Shown: piece by piece, positions 19,477 to 28,486 of the stretch
Layout of the letters: every line of letters begins with the position of its first letter
How positions within the stretch are numbered: the stretch's first letter is position 1
Source: Oligosphaera ethanolica
GTDB lineage: Bacteria > Verrucomicrobiota > Lentisphaeria > Oligosphaerales > Oligosphaeraceae
Direction of reading: 5' to 3'
NCBI RefSeq assembly: GCF_030814695.1
Contig: NZ_JAUSVL010000001.1
Coordinates: 2,578,227-2,642,226, forward strand
DNA length: 64,000 bases
The notes under the pieces: model-generated
The model's database searches: none
Told to the model about the DNA's origin: nothing
The model's input: the letters and a program-made list of their open reading frames with translations, nothing else
Made by a program: the position numbers and the translations under genes

Positions 19477-20661
19477 TCAGCCGCAGACGAGCGGGTCTTT
19501 CTTATGTGCTTCGGCGATAGCCTCGGCGAGGGCGTCGATTTCAGTGTAGGTGCCATCGTCGGGCATGCCCTTCTGGAGGATCGTCCCCAGCACTTCCACC
19601 TTCAGGTTGGAGATTGCGCCGGCGATCTGTTCGATGGCCTTGCTGCTCCAGCCGTAGCTGACCAGCACAGCCGCGTACTTGGCTTTTGGGCGCAGCATAT
19701 TGGCCAATTGCGCCGCGTAGAGGGCCATGGGATGCGGCCCGATGTGCACCGTCGGCGTTGCGACCACGATAGTCGCCGCATCCACCAACGTGATGGCCAA
19801 GGCGCCGATGTCGGTTACCGAAAGATCGAAGAGATGCACTTTGACGCCGCGTTTCACCAATGAGTCCGCCAGGCGCTTGACCATCAACTCCGTGCTGCCG
19901 TGCATGCTGATGTAGGGGATGACGACCTCATTCTTGATGCCCGGCGATACCCAGTCGCGATAGGCGTCAATGATGAATGACGGATCGTCATAGACCGGCC
20001 CGTGGCTGGGCGCGATGATGTCTATCGGCAGGGCGCTGATCTTGTCGAGGTTCTTCTGGATGACATTGCGGAAAGGCATCATGATCTCGGCAAAATAGCG
20101 CTTGGCGGCCTCGTAGGTCCGTCCGCGATTGGTGACGTAGAGATCGCTGGTCGCCAGGTGTGACCCCAGGAAGTCGCAGCTGAAAAGACAGCGCTCTTCC
20201 GGCAGGTAAGTCACCATTGTTTCGGGCCAGTGCACCCACGGCGTGTAGATGAACTGCAATGTCTTGTCGCCCAAAGACAGCGTCTCACCGTCCTCAACCA
20301 CCTTGATGCGTTCCTTGGCGACATGCAGGTGGCTGATCAGCATCTCCTCGGCCTTGCGGCTGCAGAGCAGCGTCGCCGCCGGGTAGCGTTCCAGCAACAG
20401 CGGCAGCAGGCCCGAATGATCCTGCTCGGAATGCTGCGAGATGATGTAGTCGAGCTTCTTGACGTTTGCCAGCGGCCCGAGCAGGTCGTCGGCCTTGGCC
20501 GGGTCGGTCGTATCAATCAGCGCCGTGGCTTTCGAGCCTTCCACGAGATAGGCGTTGTAGCTGGTGCCGTCGGGCAGCGGTATGAGCGAATCAAACAGCC
20601 GGCGTTCCCAATGCACCGTGGCAATGAGCTGAATACCTTTGCGAATCTCACGAGCAATCAT
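19477..20661 (-). CDS. Flavodiiron protein (FprA/ROO type)
   Basis: Flavodiiron proteins reduce oxygen to water or nitric oxide to nitrous oxide in the cytosol of anaerobes. The 394-residue product has a beta-lactamase-like domain with diiron ligands in HSEQDHSG (about residues 77-84), PWVHWPETMVTY, FSCDFLGSH and APSHGPVY. A flavodoxin domain follows, starting near VIPYISMHGSTELM and including IVVATPTVHIGPHP and SYGWSSKAIEQI. No rubredoxin is fused. AAAGGAG lies six bases before ATG 20661. It is the last gene of a run with RIC and a metal ATPase, as in NO- or oxygen-stress clusters. Confidence 0.94.
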   Translation of the reverse strand: MIAREIRKGIQLIATVHWERRLFDSLIPLPDGTSYNAYLVEGSKATALIDTTDPAKADDLLGPLANVKKLDYIISQHSEQDHSGLLPLLLERYPAATLLCSRKAEEMLISHLHVAKERIKVVEDGETLSLGDKTLQFIYTPWVHWPETMVTYLPEERCLFSCDFLGSHLATSDLYVTNRGRTYEAAKRYFAEIMMPFRNVIQKNLDKISALPIDIIAPSHGPVYDDPSFIIDAYRDWVSPGIKNEVVIPYISMHGSTELMVKRLADSLVKRGVKVHLFDLSVTDIGALAITLVDAATIVVATPTVHIGPHPMALYAAQLANMLRPKAKYAAVLVSYGWSSKAIEQIAGAISNLKVEVLGTILQKGMPDDGTYTEIDALAEAIAEAHKKDPLVCG

Positions 20662-20714
20662 GATGCACTCCTTTCACGAGTGGACGAATGATGCACACGG
20701 CGGTAAACCCCACG

Positions 20715-21458
20715 TCAGGCGTTCCCGGCCATGGCTATTGAACGCGGAAACAGAATGTTGTTCTCCAAATGGATGTGTTCATGCAGGTCGTCTTCGAGCT
20801 CGCGCAGCGCGTCGTACAGCGCCATGAAAGTCGGGCAGGCATCCGCCGGCGGCGCGTAGCCGCCCGTCAAAGCCCGCATTTGCGCCAGTGCGGCGCCGGC
20901 CGCTTCGTGTTCAGTCTCCATCTGGCGAATGGGATTCAGGACGGTCCCGCAGTGCATGGTCGGCGGCTCGTCGTGCCGCAGTCGCGCCATTTCCAAACGG
21001 CGAATGAAAGGAAACAGCACCTGCTCCTCTTTCTGCAGGTGTGGCAGCAGATCGCTCTGCAGAGCCTGAAACAGCGTTTGCAGTTCGCGTAGCATCTGGC
21101 CGTGGTGTTCGCCGTGCGCCCGCAGTACTTTTGCCAGCAGGCCCTCTATACGCTGCAGCGCCTCGCGCGTGTAGCTGTGGTGGGTGTACTCAATGTGATT
21201 GACCAGCTTGGTCAGCGCTTCGGCCGCCCACGAGGGCTTCGTCGCCTCGCCGGATGCCGTCGTTGCCGCAATCGCCTGTTCCAGTGCCGCCAAGAGCGCA
21301 GCCATGTCCGTGCCGGCCTTGGCCGCCGCGTCCTGCAGGGTGCGCGCGCCACCGCAGCAGTAGTCGACACCGCGTTCTTCAAGTACCCGTCGCGTCGCGG
21401 GGTAGTTGCTGACGATATCGCCAATCGCTGTCGTCGGACCTATTTTTTGCAGTGTCAT
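20715..21458 (-). CDS. ric: Iron-sulfur cluster repair di-iron protein (RIC/ScdA/YtfE type)
   Basis: RIC proteins restore Fe-S clusters damaged by nitric oxide or peroxide. The 247-residue product has the ScdA N-terminal domain with GVDYCCGG (Cys pair near residues 34-35). A hemerythrin-like four-helix domain follows, with iron-binding His in HIEYTHHSY, RAHGEHHG, QKEEQVLFPFI, ETEHEAAG and HEHIHLENNILFPRS. The order and spacing are those of the family. AAAGGAGG is seven bases before ATG 21458. The gene starts 17 bp after the ATPase stop and is followed 54 bp later by the flavodiiron gene, so a shared nitrosative-stress role is likely. Confidence 0.95.
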   Translation of the reverse strand: MTLQKIGPTTAIGDIVSNYPATRRVLEERGVDYCCGGARTLQDAAAKAGTDMAALLAALEQAIAATTASGEATKPSWAAEALTKLVNHIEYTHHSYTREALQRIEGLLAKVLRAHGEHHGQMLRELQTLFQALQSDLLPHLQKEEQVLFPFIRRLEMARLRHDEPPTMHCGTVLNPIRQMETEHEAAGAALAQMRALTGGYAPPADACPTFMALYDALRELEDDLHEHIHLENNILFPRSIAMAGNA

Positions 21459-21474
21459 AGCGCAGCCTCCTTTT

Positions 21475-23688
21475 TCATTGTGGCTGATGCGCCGGGGCGC
21501 TTTGTCCCGCCGGAGCCGGCGGCGTTGCCTTCGTTCGCAGCAGCCGCAGACCGTTGGCGACCACCAGCAGCGTGGCGCCGGTGTCGGCCAATATGGCCAG
21601 CCACAGCGACGCCAGACCCGCGATGGTCAGGATAATAAACAGCGCCTTGAGTCCCAACGCAAAACCGATGTTCTGTTTGATGACGGCCAGCGTCCGCCGC
21701 GAGTGCCCGATCAGCCACGGCAGCCGGGTCAGATCGTCGCCCATCAAGGCGATGTCGGCTGTTTCCAGCGCCATATCCGAGCCCATGGCGCCCATGGCGA
21801 TACCGAGCGTCGCGGCGGCCATTGCCGGCGCGTCATTGATGCCATCTCCGACCATGGCGACCCGCCGATGTTCCCGAACCATGCCGCCGATGGCGGCGAC
21901 TTTGTCTTCGGGAAGCAGCTCGCTGCGCCATTCGTCTACCCCGGCGGCGACAGCGACGGCGCGGGCGCTGCCTTCGTTGTCGCCCGTAAGCATGACGATG
22001 GGCTTGACCCCGAGCGCGTGCAAGGCGGTGATGACGGCGGGCACCTCCGGCCGCATGCCGTCGGCGATGCCGATCAGGCCGCAGACATGCTGGTCGTTGC
22101 CGATGGCGACGGCGGTGTGGCCGGCGTCTTCCAGATCGAGCATCAGGCGGTGGATCTCCGGCGTTTCCTGGCCCTGTTCGTGCATGAAGCGGTGATTGCC
22201 CAACCAGAAACGGCGGCCATCAAGGAGTCCTTCGACGCCCTTGCCCTTGCTGGCGCGCAGGTCGACGGCCGGCGGGACGCGCAGGCCACGCGCTGCGGCT
22301 TCGCGGAGGATCGCCCGCGCCAGGGGATGCTCGCTGTGTGCCTCCAGGGCCGCCGCGCGGGCCAGGAGGCCATCGGCGTCGTGTCCATTGAGGGGCAGGC
22401 ATTGCTGCACGGCGGGCTGCCCGTGGGTGATGGTGCCGGTCTTGTCCATGGCCACCGCGCGCAGGCGACCGGCGAGTTCCAGGAAGGCCCCGCCTTTGAT
22501 CAGCACGCCATGCCGCGCTGCCGCCGTCAGCGCCGACACCACGCTCACCGGCGTGGAGATGACCAGCGCGCAGGGACAGGCAATCACTAGTACCACCAGG
22601 CTGCGATAAAGCCACGTACCCCATGGCTCACCAAAAAGCAGCGGCGGTAACACCAGCAGCGCCAATGCCAACGCCATCATCAGCGGCGTGTACCAGGCTG
22701 CAAAACGGTCCACCCACTGCTGGCTTTGTGCACGCCGGGACTGTGCTTCGCTGATCATGCGCATAATCCGCGCCAGGGTGCTGTCAGCCGCGATTTTCGT
22801 GCTGAGCACTTCCAGCACGGCGTCGTGGTTGACGCTGCCCGCATACACGGCGTCGCCCGGTCCCTTGGCGACCGGCATCGACTCGCCGGTCACCGGCGCT
22901 TGATTGACCGACGACTCGCCGCGGACGACCTCGCCGTCAAGGGCCACGCGGTCACCTGGACGGATAACGAGCCGCGACCCAACCGGCACTAGCCCCGCCG
23001 GAACCTCCCGGATCTCGCCGCTCTCAGGCGACAGCACCCGCGCCGTCGTCGGCGCGAGATTCACCAGGCTGTCGATGGCGCGCCGGGCCCGCTCCACGCT
23101 CCAGTGTTCCAGCAGCAGTGACAGGGCAAAGAGGAAGGCCACCGTCGCCGCTTCAAACCACTCGCCGATGGCCATGGCGCCAAGCATGGCGATGACCATC
23201 AGCAGATTCATGTCTGGGCGCAGCCGCTGCAACGCCAACGCGGCCTTGGGCATGACCAGCCAGGCGCCAGTCATCGCCGACAACGCATAGAGGATGACGA
23301 CACTGAGGGGGAAGATGTGGCCAGTGTCGTCCGCGCCGCCGAGAGCGTGCCACGCGCTGCCGTGGTGCAGCCAGTGCACCAGAAAGGCGACGAGGAGTAG
23401 CAGGCCGCTGGTTACTGTCAGCAGCAGTTGGCCATGGCGTTCCCACAGTGTGCGCTCGTCGCGCGCCAGGCGTTGCGACCACGGCCGCGCCGTCATGCCC
23501 GTGCCGGCTACCGCTGCGATGATGCGCTCGCTGCTCAGCAGCGCCGGGTCAAAAGTCACGCTCATGCGCGCGTTGATGACATCGAATTCTAGGCTGACGA
23601 CGCCGGCCAGCCCGCCGACTTCGCGCCGCAGGATCGCCACCTCGTCAGCGCAATCCAAACCATGAACCCGATATTGCTCTTGCTGCAT
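21475..23688 (-). CDS. Heavy-metal P1B-type ATPase (ZntA/CadA-like)
   Basis: An ATP-driven exporter of soft divalent metals, 737 residues, in the cytoplasmic membrane. The N-terminal metal-binding domain has GLDCADE, a one-Cys variant seen in zinc/cadmium pumps. The membrane channel has CPC in IACPCALVIS near residue 370. The phosphorylated Asp is in MDKTGTITHGQ near 412, the HP locus is SEHPLARAI, and the hinge is MVGDGINDAPAMA near 613. The ATPase gene starts 66 bp after fabH and runs almost directly into ric. Zinc, cadmium or lead is the likely cargo; a link to iron or stress is suggested only by context. Confidence 0.93.
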   Translation of the reverse strand: MQQEQYRVHGLDCADEVAILRREVGGLAGVVSLEFDVINARMSVTFDPALLSSERIIAAVAGTGMTARPWSQRLARDERTLWERHGQLLLTVTSGLLLLVAFLVHWLHHGSAWHALGGADDTGHIFPLSVVILYALSAMTGAWLVMPKAALALQRLRPDMNLLMVIAMLGAMAIGEWFEAATVAFLFALSLLLEHWSVERARRAIDSLVNLAPTTARVLSPESGEIREVPAGLVPVGSRLVIRPGDRVALDGEVVRGESSVNQAPVTGESMPVAKGPGDAVYAGSVNHDAVLEVLSTKIAADSTLARIMRMISEAQSRRAQSQQWVDRFAAWYTPLMMALALALLVLPPLLFGEPWGTWLYRSLVVLVIACPCALVISTPVSVVSALTAAARHGVLIKGGAFLELAGRLRAVAMDKTGTITHGQPAVQQCLPLNGHDADGLLARAAALEAHSEHPLARAILREAAARGLRVPPAVDLRASKGKGVEGLLDGRRFWLGNHRFMHEQGQETPEIHRLMLDLEDAGHTAVAIGNDQHVCGLIGIADGMRPEVPAVITALHALGVKPIVMLTGDNEGSARAVAVAAGVDEWRSELLPEDKVAAIGGMVREHRRVAMVGDGINDAPAMAAATLGIAMGAMGSDMALETADIALMGDDLTRLPWLIGHSRRTLAVIKQNIGFALGLKALFIILTIAGLASLWLAILADTGATLLVVANGLRLLRTKATPPAPAGQSAPAHQPQ

Positions 23689-23754
23689 GCGGCCTCTTCG
23701 TGCAAATGGCCGGAGCGGCCATGAGTGTTCAGGCTCCCTGCGGCTGCGGTGCAG

Positions 23755-24738
23755 TTACCAGCGCAGCAGCTGCGTGGCCCAGGTCAAGCCGCCCCCGAAA
23801 GCCGTCAGCAACAGCAGGTCGCCGCGCTTGATCTCGCCGGCGCGGTTCACTTCGTCCAGTGCGATGCCGATGGTTGCTGCGGAGGTATTGCCATAGCGGC
23901 CGATGTTCACATAGACGCGGTCAAGCATGTTCAGCCGCGTCGCCACCGCCGTCAAAATCCGCTCATTGGCCTGATGGGGTATGAGCCAGCGCACTTGCTC
24001 GGTCGTCGTGCCGGTCTGCTGCAGCAGTTCGCTGCAGGTATTGGCCATCAGCGCCACGGCCATCTGGAAGGTCTTGGAACCGCCCATGCGGATGTAATGC
24101 TGGCGCTCGGCGACGGTCGTTGCGCTCGTCGGCAGGGCGCTGCCGCCGGCGGGGACCTGCAAAATGTCCGCATAACGACCGTCAGCCGAGAGCTTGCTGG
24201 CCAGGTAGAAATCCCCGTCGATATCATCGCCCTGGGCCAGCACCACGGCGCCGGCGCCATCGCCAAAGAGCACGCAGGTATTGCGGTCGCTCCAGTCGGT
24301 AAAGGCCGAGAGTTTTTCACCGCCGATAACCAGCGCCCGCCGGTAGGACGGCCGGGCCTTGAGTAGCGCGTGGGCGACATCTATCGCGTAAAGCAGGCCG
24401 GAACAGGCCGCTTCAATGTCAAAACTCATGCAGGGGCCGGCGCCGAGCTTGGCCTGAAGCAGGCAGGCGGTGTTGGGGAACATCTTGTCAGGCGTGACCG
24501 TCGCCACGATGATCAGATCGAGCTCCTCGGGCGCGGTGCCGGCCATATCCAGCGCCCGCCGTGCGGCGTGGTAGGCCAGGTCGCTCGTAGCCATGTCGGC
24601 GTCGGCTATGCGCCGTTCCTTGATGCCCGTGCGCGAGATAATCCACTCGTCGCTGGTGTCGACCATCTTCTCCAGGTCAGCGTTGTTCAGAATGCGCTCA
24701 GGGACAAACATCCCGGTGCCGGCTATGCGAATGCCCAT
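23755..24738 (-). CDS. fabH: 3-oxoacyl-ACP synthase III
   Basis: FabH condenses acetyl-CoA with malonyl-ACP to begin fatty acid synthesis. The 327-residue thiolase-fold protein has the Cys-His-Asn triad: Cys in IEAACSGLLYAI near 111, His in PHQANERI near 254 and Asn in GNTSAATIG near 284. It ends with LTAFGGGLTWATQLLRW. GAGGAG is ten bases before ATG 24738. It is not in a fab/plsX cluster here but leads a run with the metal ATPase, ric and flavodiiron genes. Confidence 0.96.
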   Translation of the reverse strand: MGIRIAGTGMFVPERILNNADLEKMVDTSDEWIISRTGIKERRIADADMATSDLAYHAARRALDMAGTAPEELDLIIVATVTPDKMFPNTACLLQAKLGAGPCMSFDIEAACSGLLYAIDVAHALLKARPSYRRALVIGGEKLSAFTDWSDRNTCVLFGDGAGAVVLAQGDDIDGDFYLASKLSADGRYADILQVPAGGSALPTSATTVAERQHYIRMGGSKTFQMAVALMANTCSELLQQTGTTTEQVRWLIPHQANERILTAVATRLNMLDRVYVNIGRYGNTSAATIGIALDEVNRAGEIKRGDLLLLTAFGGGLTWATQLLRW

Positions 24739-25169
24739 AATCGTCTAGCTCCTCAAGGAGTCGTTGGCTGTAAGTTATGCGGAGCGCGGAATGCCACTAC
24801 TGGGACAACACGGAAGCCGCGGTGGCAGGTACACCATGTAGCGCTGCGAACAACTGTCGTTATCTTCCTGTCTGATCAGCCCGGCCTATCACGGCGCGCC
24901 CCAATGGCAACGCCGCAGTGACCTCGGCAACGGCCGATCCGCGCTTTGCGAAAAAAAGGCATCTAAAGTTAACTGTTTTTGTCGAAAAATCCAGTTTTCG
25001 CCGTTTTGCCGCGCTGGCCCAGTCCACTGCGTCCACGATGTCCACGATGTCCACGATGTCCACTTTTTGGCCTCCCGTGCCTATTCGCATGGAAAGCGGG
25101 AAAAGGAACGATACCTTAGGGGGTTTGCGAAATATCCGCCGACATTCTTCCTTACATGGTGATTATTTC
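24739..25169. other. Divergent promoter region with 9-bp GTCCACGAT repeats
   Basis: A 431-bp gap between divergent fabH and a glycosyltransferase gene. It has an AT-richer middle (about 24950-25010) where promoters may lie, but no pair of boxes is clear. At 25031-25063 the 9-bp unit GTCCACGAT is repeated three times plus a half unit. The similar GTCCATAGC repeats at 54508-54540 share the phase. An open frame runs through the repeat into the next gene but is not believed to be coding. Confidence 0.5.
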
Positions 25170-26291
25170 ATGAAACTTTTGGTCTGCTGTGTTCCCTATG
25201 ATTCGGGACATTCTGGCGTGTCGGTGTACATCGACCACGTCGTGCGCGCATTGGCGGCGCAGGGTCATGACCTGACGCTGATCACGGAGCACAGCTCCCG
25301 CAAGCATTTTGCGGATTACGCGCAGGTCAGTCTGCCGGCGCTGTGTGATAATGCGGTGTTGAGCATGCTCTACTGTCTGTTCGTGCTGCCGTGGCGCATC
25401 GTGCGCGGTCGCTATGATCGCCTGCTGATGCTGGCGGCGACGCGGCGGATGGTCGCCTGGTCGCCCTGTCCGGTGGTCGCGGTCGCCCACGACCTCGCTA
25501 TCTACCACGTGCAGAGCAAATACGACCCAGTGCGGACCTTCTACATCAAGGTGTGTCTGCCTTTTTTTGTACGGCGCGCCTGGCGCGTTGTCGCCATCAG
25601 CCGCGCCACCCGCGAGGATCTCATCAGGCACTGGCGCGTGCCGGTCGACAAGATCCGCGTGAACCACAATGGCCTGTCCTTACCGCAGAAACATCGTGAC
25701 GGCTGGTCGGCCGCGTTAGGCTTGGCTTCAGGCAGGTACATCCTTTACGTGTCACGCATAGAACACCCGGGCAAAAACCACATCAACCTGATTAAGGCCT
25801 ACGAACAGCTGGCACCGGAGCTCATTGAGCGCTACCAACTGGTGATCGTCGGCGCCGACTGGTCGGGTGCCGAGGCCGTGCACGACTACGCCCGGCAGTC
25901 CCCGGCGGCCCTCGGCATTCTTTTCGCTGGCTACATCGCCGCCGAAGATATGGCGGATGCCTATCGCCATGCCGCTTGCTATGTCTTTCCTTCGCGCTTC
26001 GAGGGCTTCGGACTGTCTTTGATTGAAGCCATGCACTACGGACTGCCCTGCGCCGCCGCCAATACGTCCTCGCTTAAGGAAATCGGCGAGGGCGTCGCGT
26101 TGCTCTTCGACCCCGAAGAGCCGACAGCCATCGCCGAGGCCATCACGGCGCTGCTCACCGACGACGCTGTTCGCGAACGCTGCCGCCAGGACGGCTTCGC
26201 CCGCGCCGCCCAATTTACCTGGGAAAAACACGCCCGGCACCTCGTCGGCGACGGCGGCGAGGTCGTGGCCGAAAAAGTGGCCGACGCGTAG
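25170..26291 (+). CDS. Family 4 (group 1) glycosyltransferase
   Basis: A GT-B transferase of 373 residues. The N-terminal domain starts MKLLVCCVPYDSGHSGVSVY, as in enzymes that bind polyprenyl or lipid acceptors. The C-terminal donor domain has LYVSRIEHPGKNH, AGYIAAEDMADAY and the E-x7-E site SRFEGFGLSLIEAMHYGLP. The frame is open from 24918, but ATG 25170 starts at the fold and the upstream part crosses a 9-bp tandem repeat. No strong ribosome site is seen. It is a single gene whose 3' end faces the GH13 gene across a palindrome array. Confidence 0.9.
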   Translation: MKLLVCCVPYDSGHSGVSVYIDHVVRALAAQGHDLTLITEHSSRKHFADYAQVSLPALCDNAVLSMLYCLFVLPWRIVRGRYDRLLMLAATRRMVAWSPCPVVAVAHDLAIYHVQSKYDPVRTFYIKVCLPFFVRRAWRVVAISRATREDLIRHWRVPVDKIRVNHNGLSLPQKHRDGWSAALGLASGRYILYVSRIEHPGKNHINLIKAYEQLAPELIERYQLVIVGADWSGAEAVHDYARQSPAALGILFAGYIAAEDMADAYRHAACYVFPSRFEGFGLSLIEAMHYGLPCAAANTSSLKEIGEGVALLFDPEEPTAIAEAITALLTDDAVRERCRQDGFARAAQFTWEKHARHLVGDGGEVVAEKVADA

Positions 26292-26342
26292 GTGGAATGG
26301 CTGGCACCGAAACCCCGGCGGCAGTCATGACGTGCCACCCTT

Positions 26343-26367
26343 GGGAGCGCCGCCGTCCCGGCGGCAG
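26343..26367 (-). repeat. Single copy of the 25-bp GC-rich repeat core
   Basis: The reverse complement of this stretch holds the same core (GCCGGGACGGCGGCGCTCCC) as the arrays at 13411-13560 and 56920-57062. It lies just after the glycosyltransferase stop codon. Confidence 0.8.
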
Positions 26368-26419
26368 CAGACGTGTTTTGGCCGCCTTGCCTGGGGACGA
26401 CTGCAGCAGCTGATATCGT

Positions 26420-26493
26420 CGCGGACCGATCGGACGGATCGGACCGATCGTCGACTTGATCCGTCCGATCGTCGACTTGATCCGTCCGATCCG
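26420..26493. repeat. GGACGGATC palindromic array, locus 2
   Basis: Alternating CGGACCGATC, CGGACGGATC and GATCCGTCCG with the recurrent core GATCGTCGACTTGATCCG, repeated twice. It fills the space between the 3' ends of convergent genes (stops at 26291 and 26504), where it could act as a bidirectional stem. Confidence 0.75.
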
Positions 26494-26503
26494 CTTGCGT
26501 TGC

Positions 26504-27859
26504 TCAGAGATTAGCGACGATGAAGCCGTAGGGGAGCAAATCGACCTTGATGGTCTTGCCCTTGACGGTGAAGTCGGCGCCGCGGGACAGCTCGGGTTCC
26601 AAGAAGGGCGACACCGTGTCGTCCAGGCTGACCGTGCCGCTGATGAGCTTGTCGCTGGCGTTGATGATGATCACCATGTCGCCTTCGTAGCCGCGGCGGC
26701 GGAAGGACACGATGGCGTCGGCCTGATCGTTCTCCAACCATTCCACCGTGCCGTCAGTGAGGACGCTATTGTCGTGGCGCAGCTGAACGATTTCGCGGAA
26801 GAATTCCAGGCGTTCCTGCCCCTCGTTGGTGAGGGCGTTGTGCCAGTGGATGACGAGATTTTTGCCGAAGTTACGGTTGCCGTAGATGCTGTGGCGGTTG
26901 CTGTCGGCCACTTCCTGGCCGTTGTAGATGAAGGGCACGCCGTCCATGGTGAAATTGAGCAGCAGAGCGGCTTCGTTGGCGCGGGCGCCCCAGGTGAGTT
27001 CGTGGCGCTGGTCGTACTCGTCGTTGCTGATGTCGTGGTTGTCGATGGCACGCAGAAAACGGGCGCCCTTGGGAAATTTGTCCATCATGCCTTGCCAGAA
27101 GGCGCGGATGCCGCTGGCTGGCGCTTTTTGGCCGAAGACCTTGAAGAGGGTGCCCTGCCAGCCGAAGCCGTAGTTGACATCGAAGGCGTAGAGCTGATCG
27201 TCGACCATGTCGCCTTCGGCGAGCATCATCACGTCGGGCTTGATGACTTCCATGCGTTTGCGGCCTTCCACCCAGAAATCCAGCGGCACCGCCGGCGACA
27301 CGTCGCAGCGATAGCCGTCCACATCGAATTTCTCGATGAAGTACTCCATGTTTTTCCACAGGTACTCACGGAGGCCGGCGGACTCGAAGTTGAGTTCGGG
27401 GAAGTGCCAGCGGCCATTTTTGACCTGGCCTTGCTCGTCGCGTTTGACGAAATCGGGGTGGTCCTTGATGAAGACCGCGTCGGGCCCGCAGTGGTAATAG
27501 ACCAGGTCGAGAATCACGCGCATGCCTAGCGCGTGGGCCTCTTTGACGAAGAGCAGCAGATCATCATCCGTGCCGTACTCGGGGTCGATCATGTAGTAGT
27601 CTTTGACGCGGTAGGGATTTTGGGGATTCTTCAGCTGGGATTTCTTCTGGCGGTCGCTCCAGAATTCTTCGCGGAGATCGTCATCCGCCCAGGTCACCGG
27701 GCAAAGATAGACGATATCGACGCCGTTTTCGGCCAAAAAAGGCAGCATCGTCGTGGCGGCGGCGAGGGTGCCTTGCGGCGTAAAGGGCCGCAGATAAAGC
27801 TGATAGATGTTGCCATTGGTCACATACGACGGCGCGCGGCGGGCAATTTTTTCGCTCAT
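26504..27859 (-). CDS. GH13 alpha-amylase-family enzyme
   Basis: A TIM-barrel alpha-glucan-active enzyme of 451 residues without a signal peptide, so probably cytoplasmic. The four GH13 regions are present: I DLVYYHCG near 117 (Tyr replaces the usual Asn), II GYRCDVS near 180 with the nucleophile Asp, III MLAEGD near 208 with the acid Glu and IV AIDNHD near 268. GIDIVYLCP-type NGVDIVYLCPVTW precedes region I. A short C-terminal beta domain follows. Substrate and mode (hydrolase or transglycosylase) cannot be told. AAAGGAC precedes ATG 27859. folK lies 81 bp upstream on the same strand. Confidence 0.9.
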   Translation of the reverse strand: MSEKIARRAPSYVTNGNIYQLYLRPFTPQGTLAAATTMLPFLAENGVDIVYLCPVTWADDDLREEFWSDRQKKSQLKNPQNPYRVKDYYMIDPEYGTDDDLLLFVKEAHALGMRVILDLVYYHCGPDAVFIKDHPDFVKRDEQGQVKNGRWHFPELNFESAGLREYLWKNMEYFIEKFDVDGYRCDVSPAVPLDFWVEGRKRMEVIKPDVMMLAEGDMVDDQLYAFDVNYGFGWQGTLFKVFGQKAPASGIRAFWQGMMDKFPKGARFLRAIDNHDISNDEYDQRHELTWGARANEAALLLNFTMDGVPFIYNGQEVADSNRHSIYGNRNFGKNLVIHWHNALTNEGQERLEFFREIVQLRHDNSVLTDGTVEWLENDQADAIVSFRRRGYEGDMVIIINASDKLISGTVSLDDTVSPFLEPELSRGADFTVKGKTIKVDLLPYGFIVANL

Positions 27860-27940
27860 GATGAAAGTCCTTTCAAATGACTGCGTTCCAGCGGGATTGA
27901 GACAATATTACGGGGACCGGTAAATGCAAGAGTGGTGCCG

Positions 27941-28426
27941 TTAGGGCGCCGGTAATGCCGCGAGGGCGGCGGTGACGCTGACCAAGTCCGGCGGGATGCG
28001 CCAGGCGCCGGCCAGCTCCGCCAGCGGCGCCAGCGCAAAATAGCGCGCGCGCAATCGCGGATGCGGCACAACCAGGTCGGGTTCGGCGATGCACTGCTCG
28101 CCGAAAAGAAGGATGTCGATATCCAGCAGGCGGCTTTCGCGCTGGGAATGGCGTGCGGGCCGGCCACATTGGCGCTCAATATCCTGACAGAGCGCCAGGA
28201 GTTCGCGGGCGCTGCCCGGCCAGTCGCCGACCAGAGCGCTGTTGCAGAAATCCGGCGTGCCGGGAACGCAGTCCACTGGCGTTGTGCGGATGATGGTCGC
28301 CAGGCGCTCTTGCCGCAGGCCGCCGGCGACGAGCTGGCGGCGCGCGGTCGCGAAAGTCGCCGCCGGGTCGCCCAGATTGGCTCCCAGGCCCAGTGCCACC
28401 GGCACCATCGCTATGCGGTTGCTCAT
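27941..28426 (-). CDS. folK: 2-amino-4-hydroxy-6-hydroxymethyldihydropteridine pyrophosphokinase
   Basis: FolK transfers pyrophosphate from ATP to hydroxymethyl-dihydropterin in folate synthesis. The 161-residue product begins with ALGLGANLGDP and has the family signature RESRLLDIDILLFG, then PHPRLRARYFALAPLAEL. Length is usual. GGAGG lies about six bases before ATG 28426. folB and folP are not in the window. Confidence 0.95.
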   Translation of the reverse strand: MSNRIAMVPVALGLGANLGDPAATFATARRQLVAGGLRQERLATIIRTTPVDCVPGTPDFCNSALVGDWPGSARELLALCQDIERQCGRPARHSQRESRLLDIDILLFGEQCIAEPDLVVPHPRLRARYFALAPLAELAGAWRIPPDLVSVTAALAALPAP

Positions 28427-28486
28427 GACGTCCTCCGTGTCTTCATTGCCGGCCGGCGAAGCCGCGTCGCCCCCCGTACTTGTCGC

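Noticed and set aside
26456..27529. 357-codon plus-strand frame over the GH13 gene
   Set aside because: It is antisense to the GH13 motifs and begins within a palindrome array.
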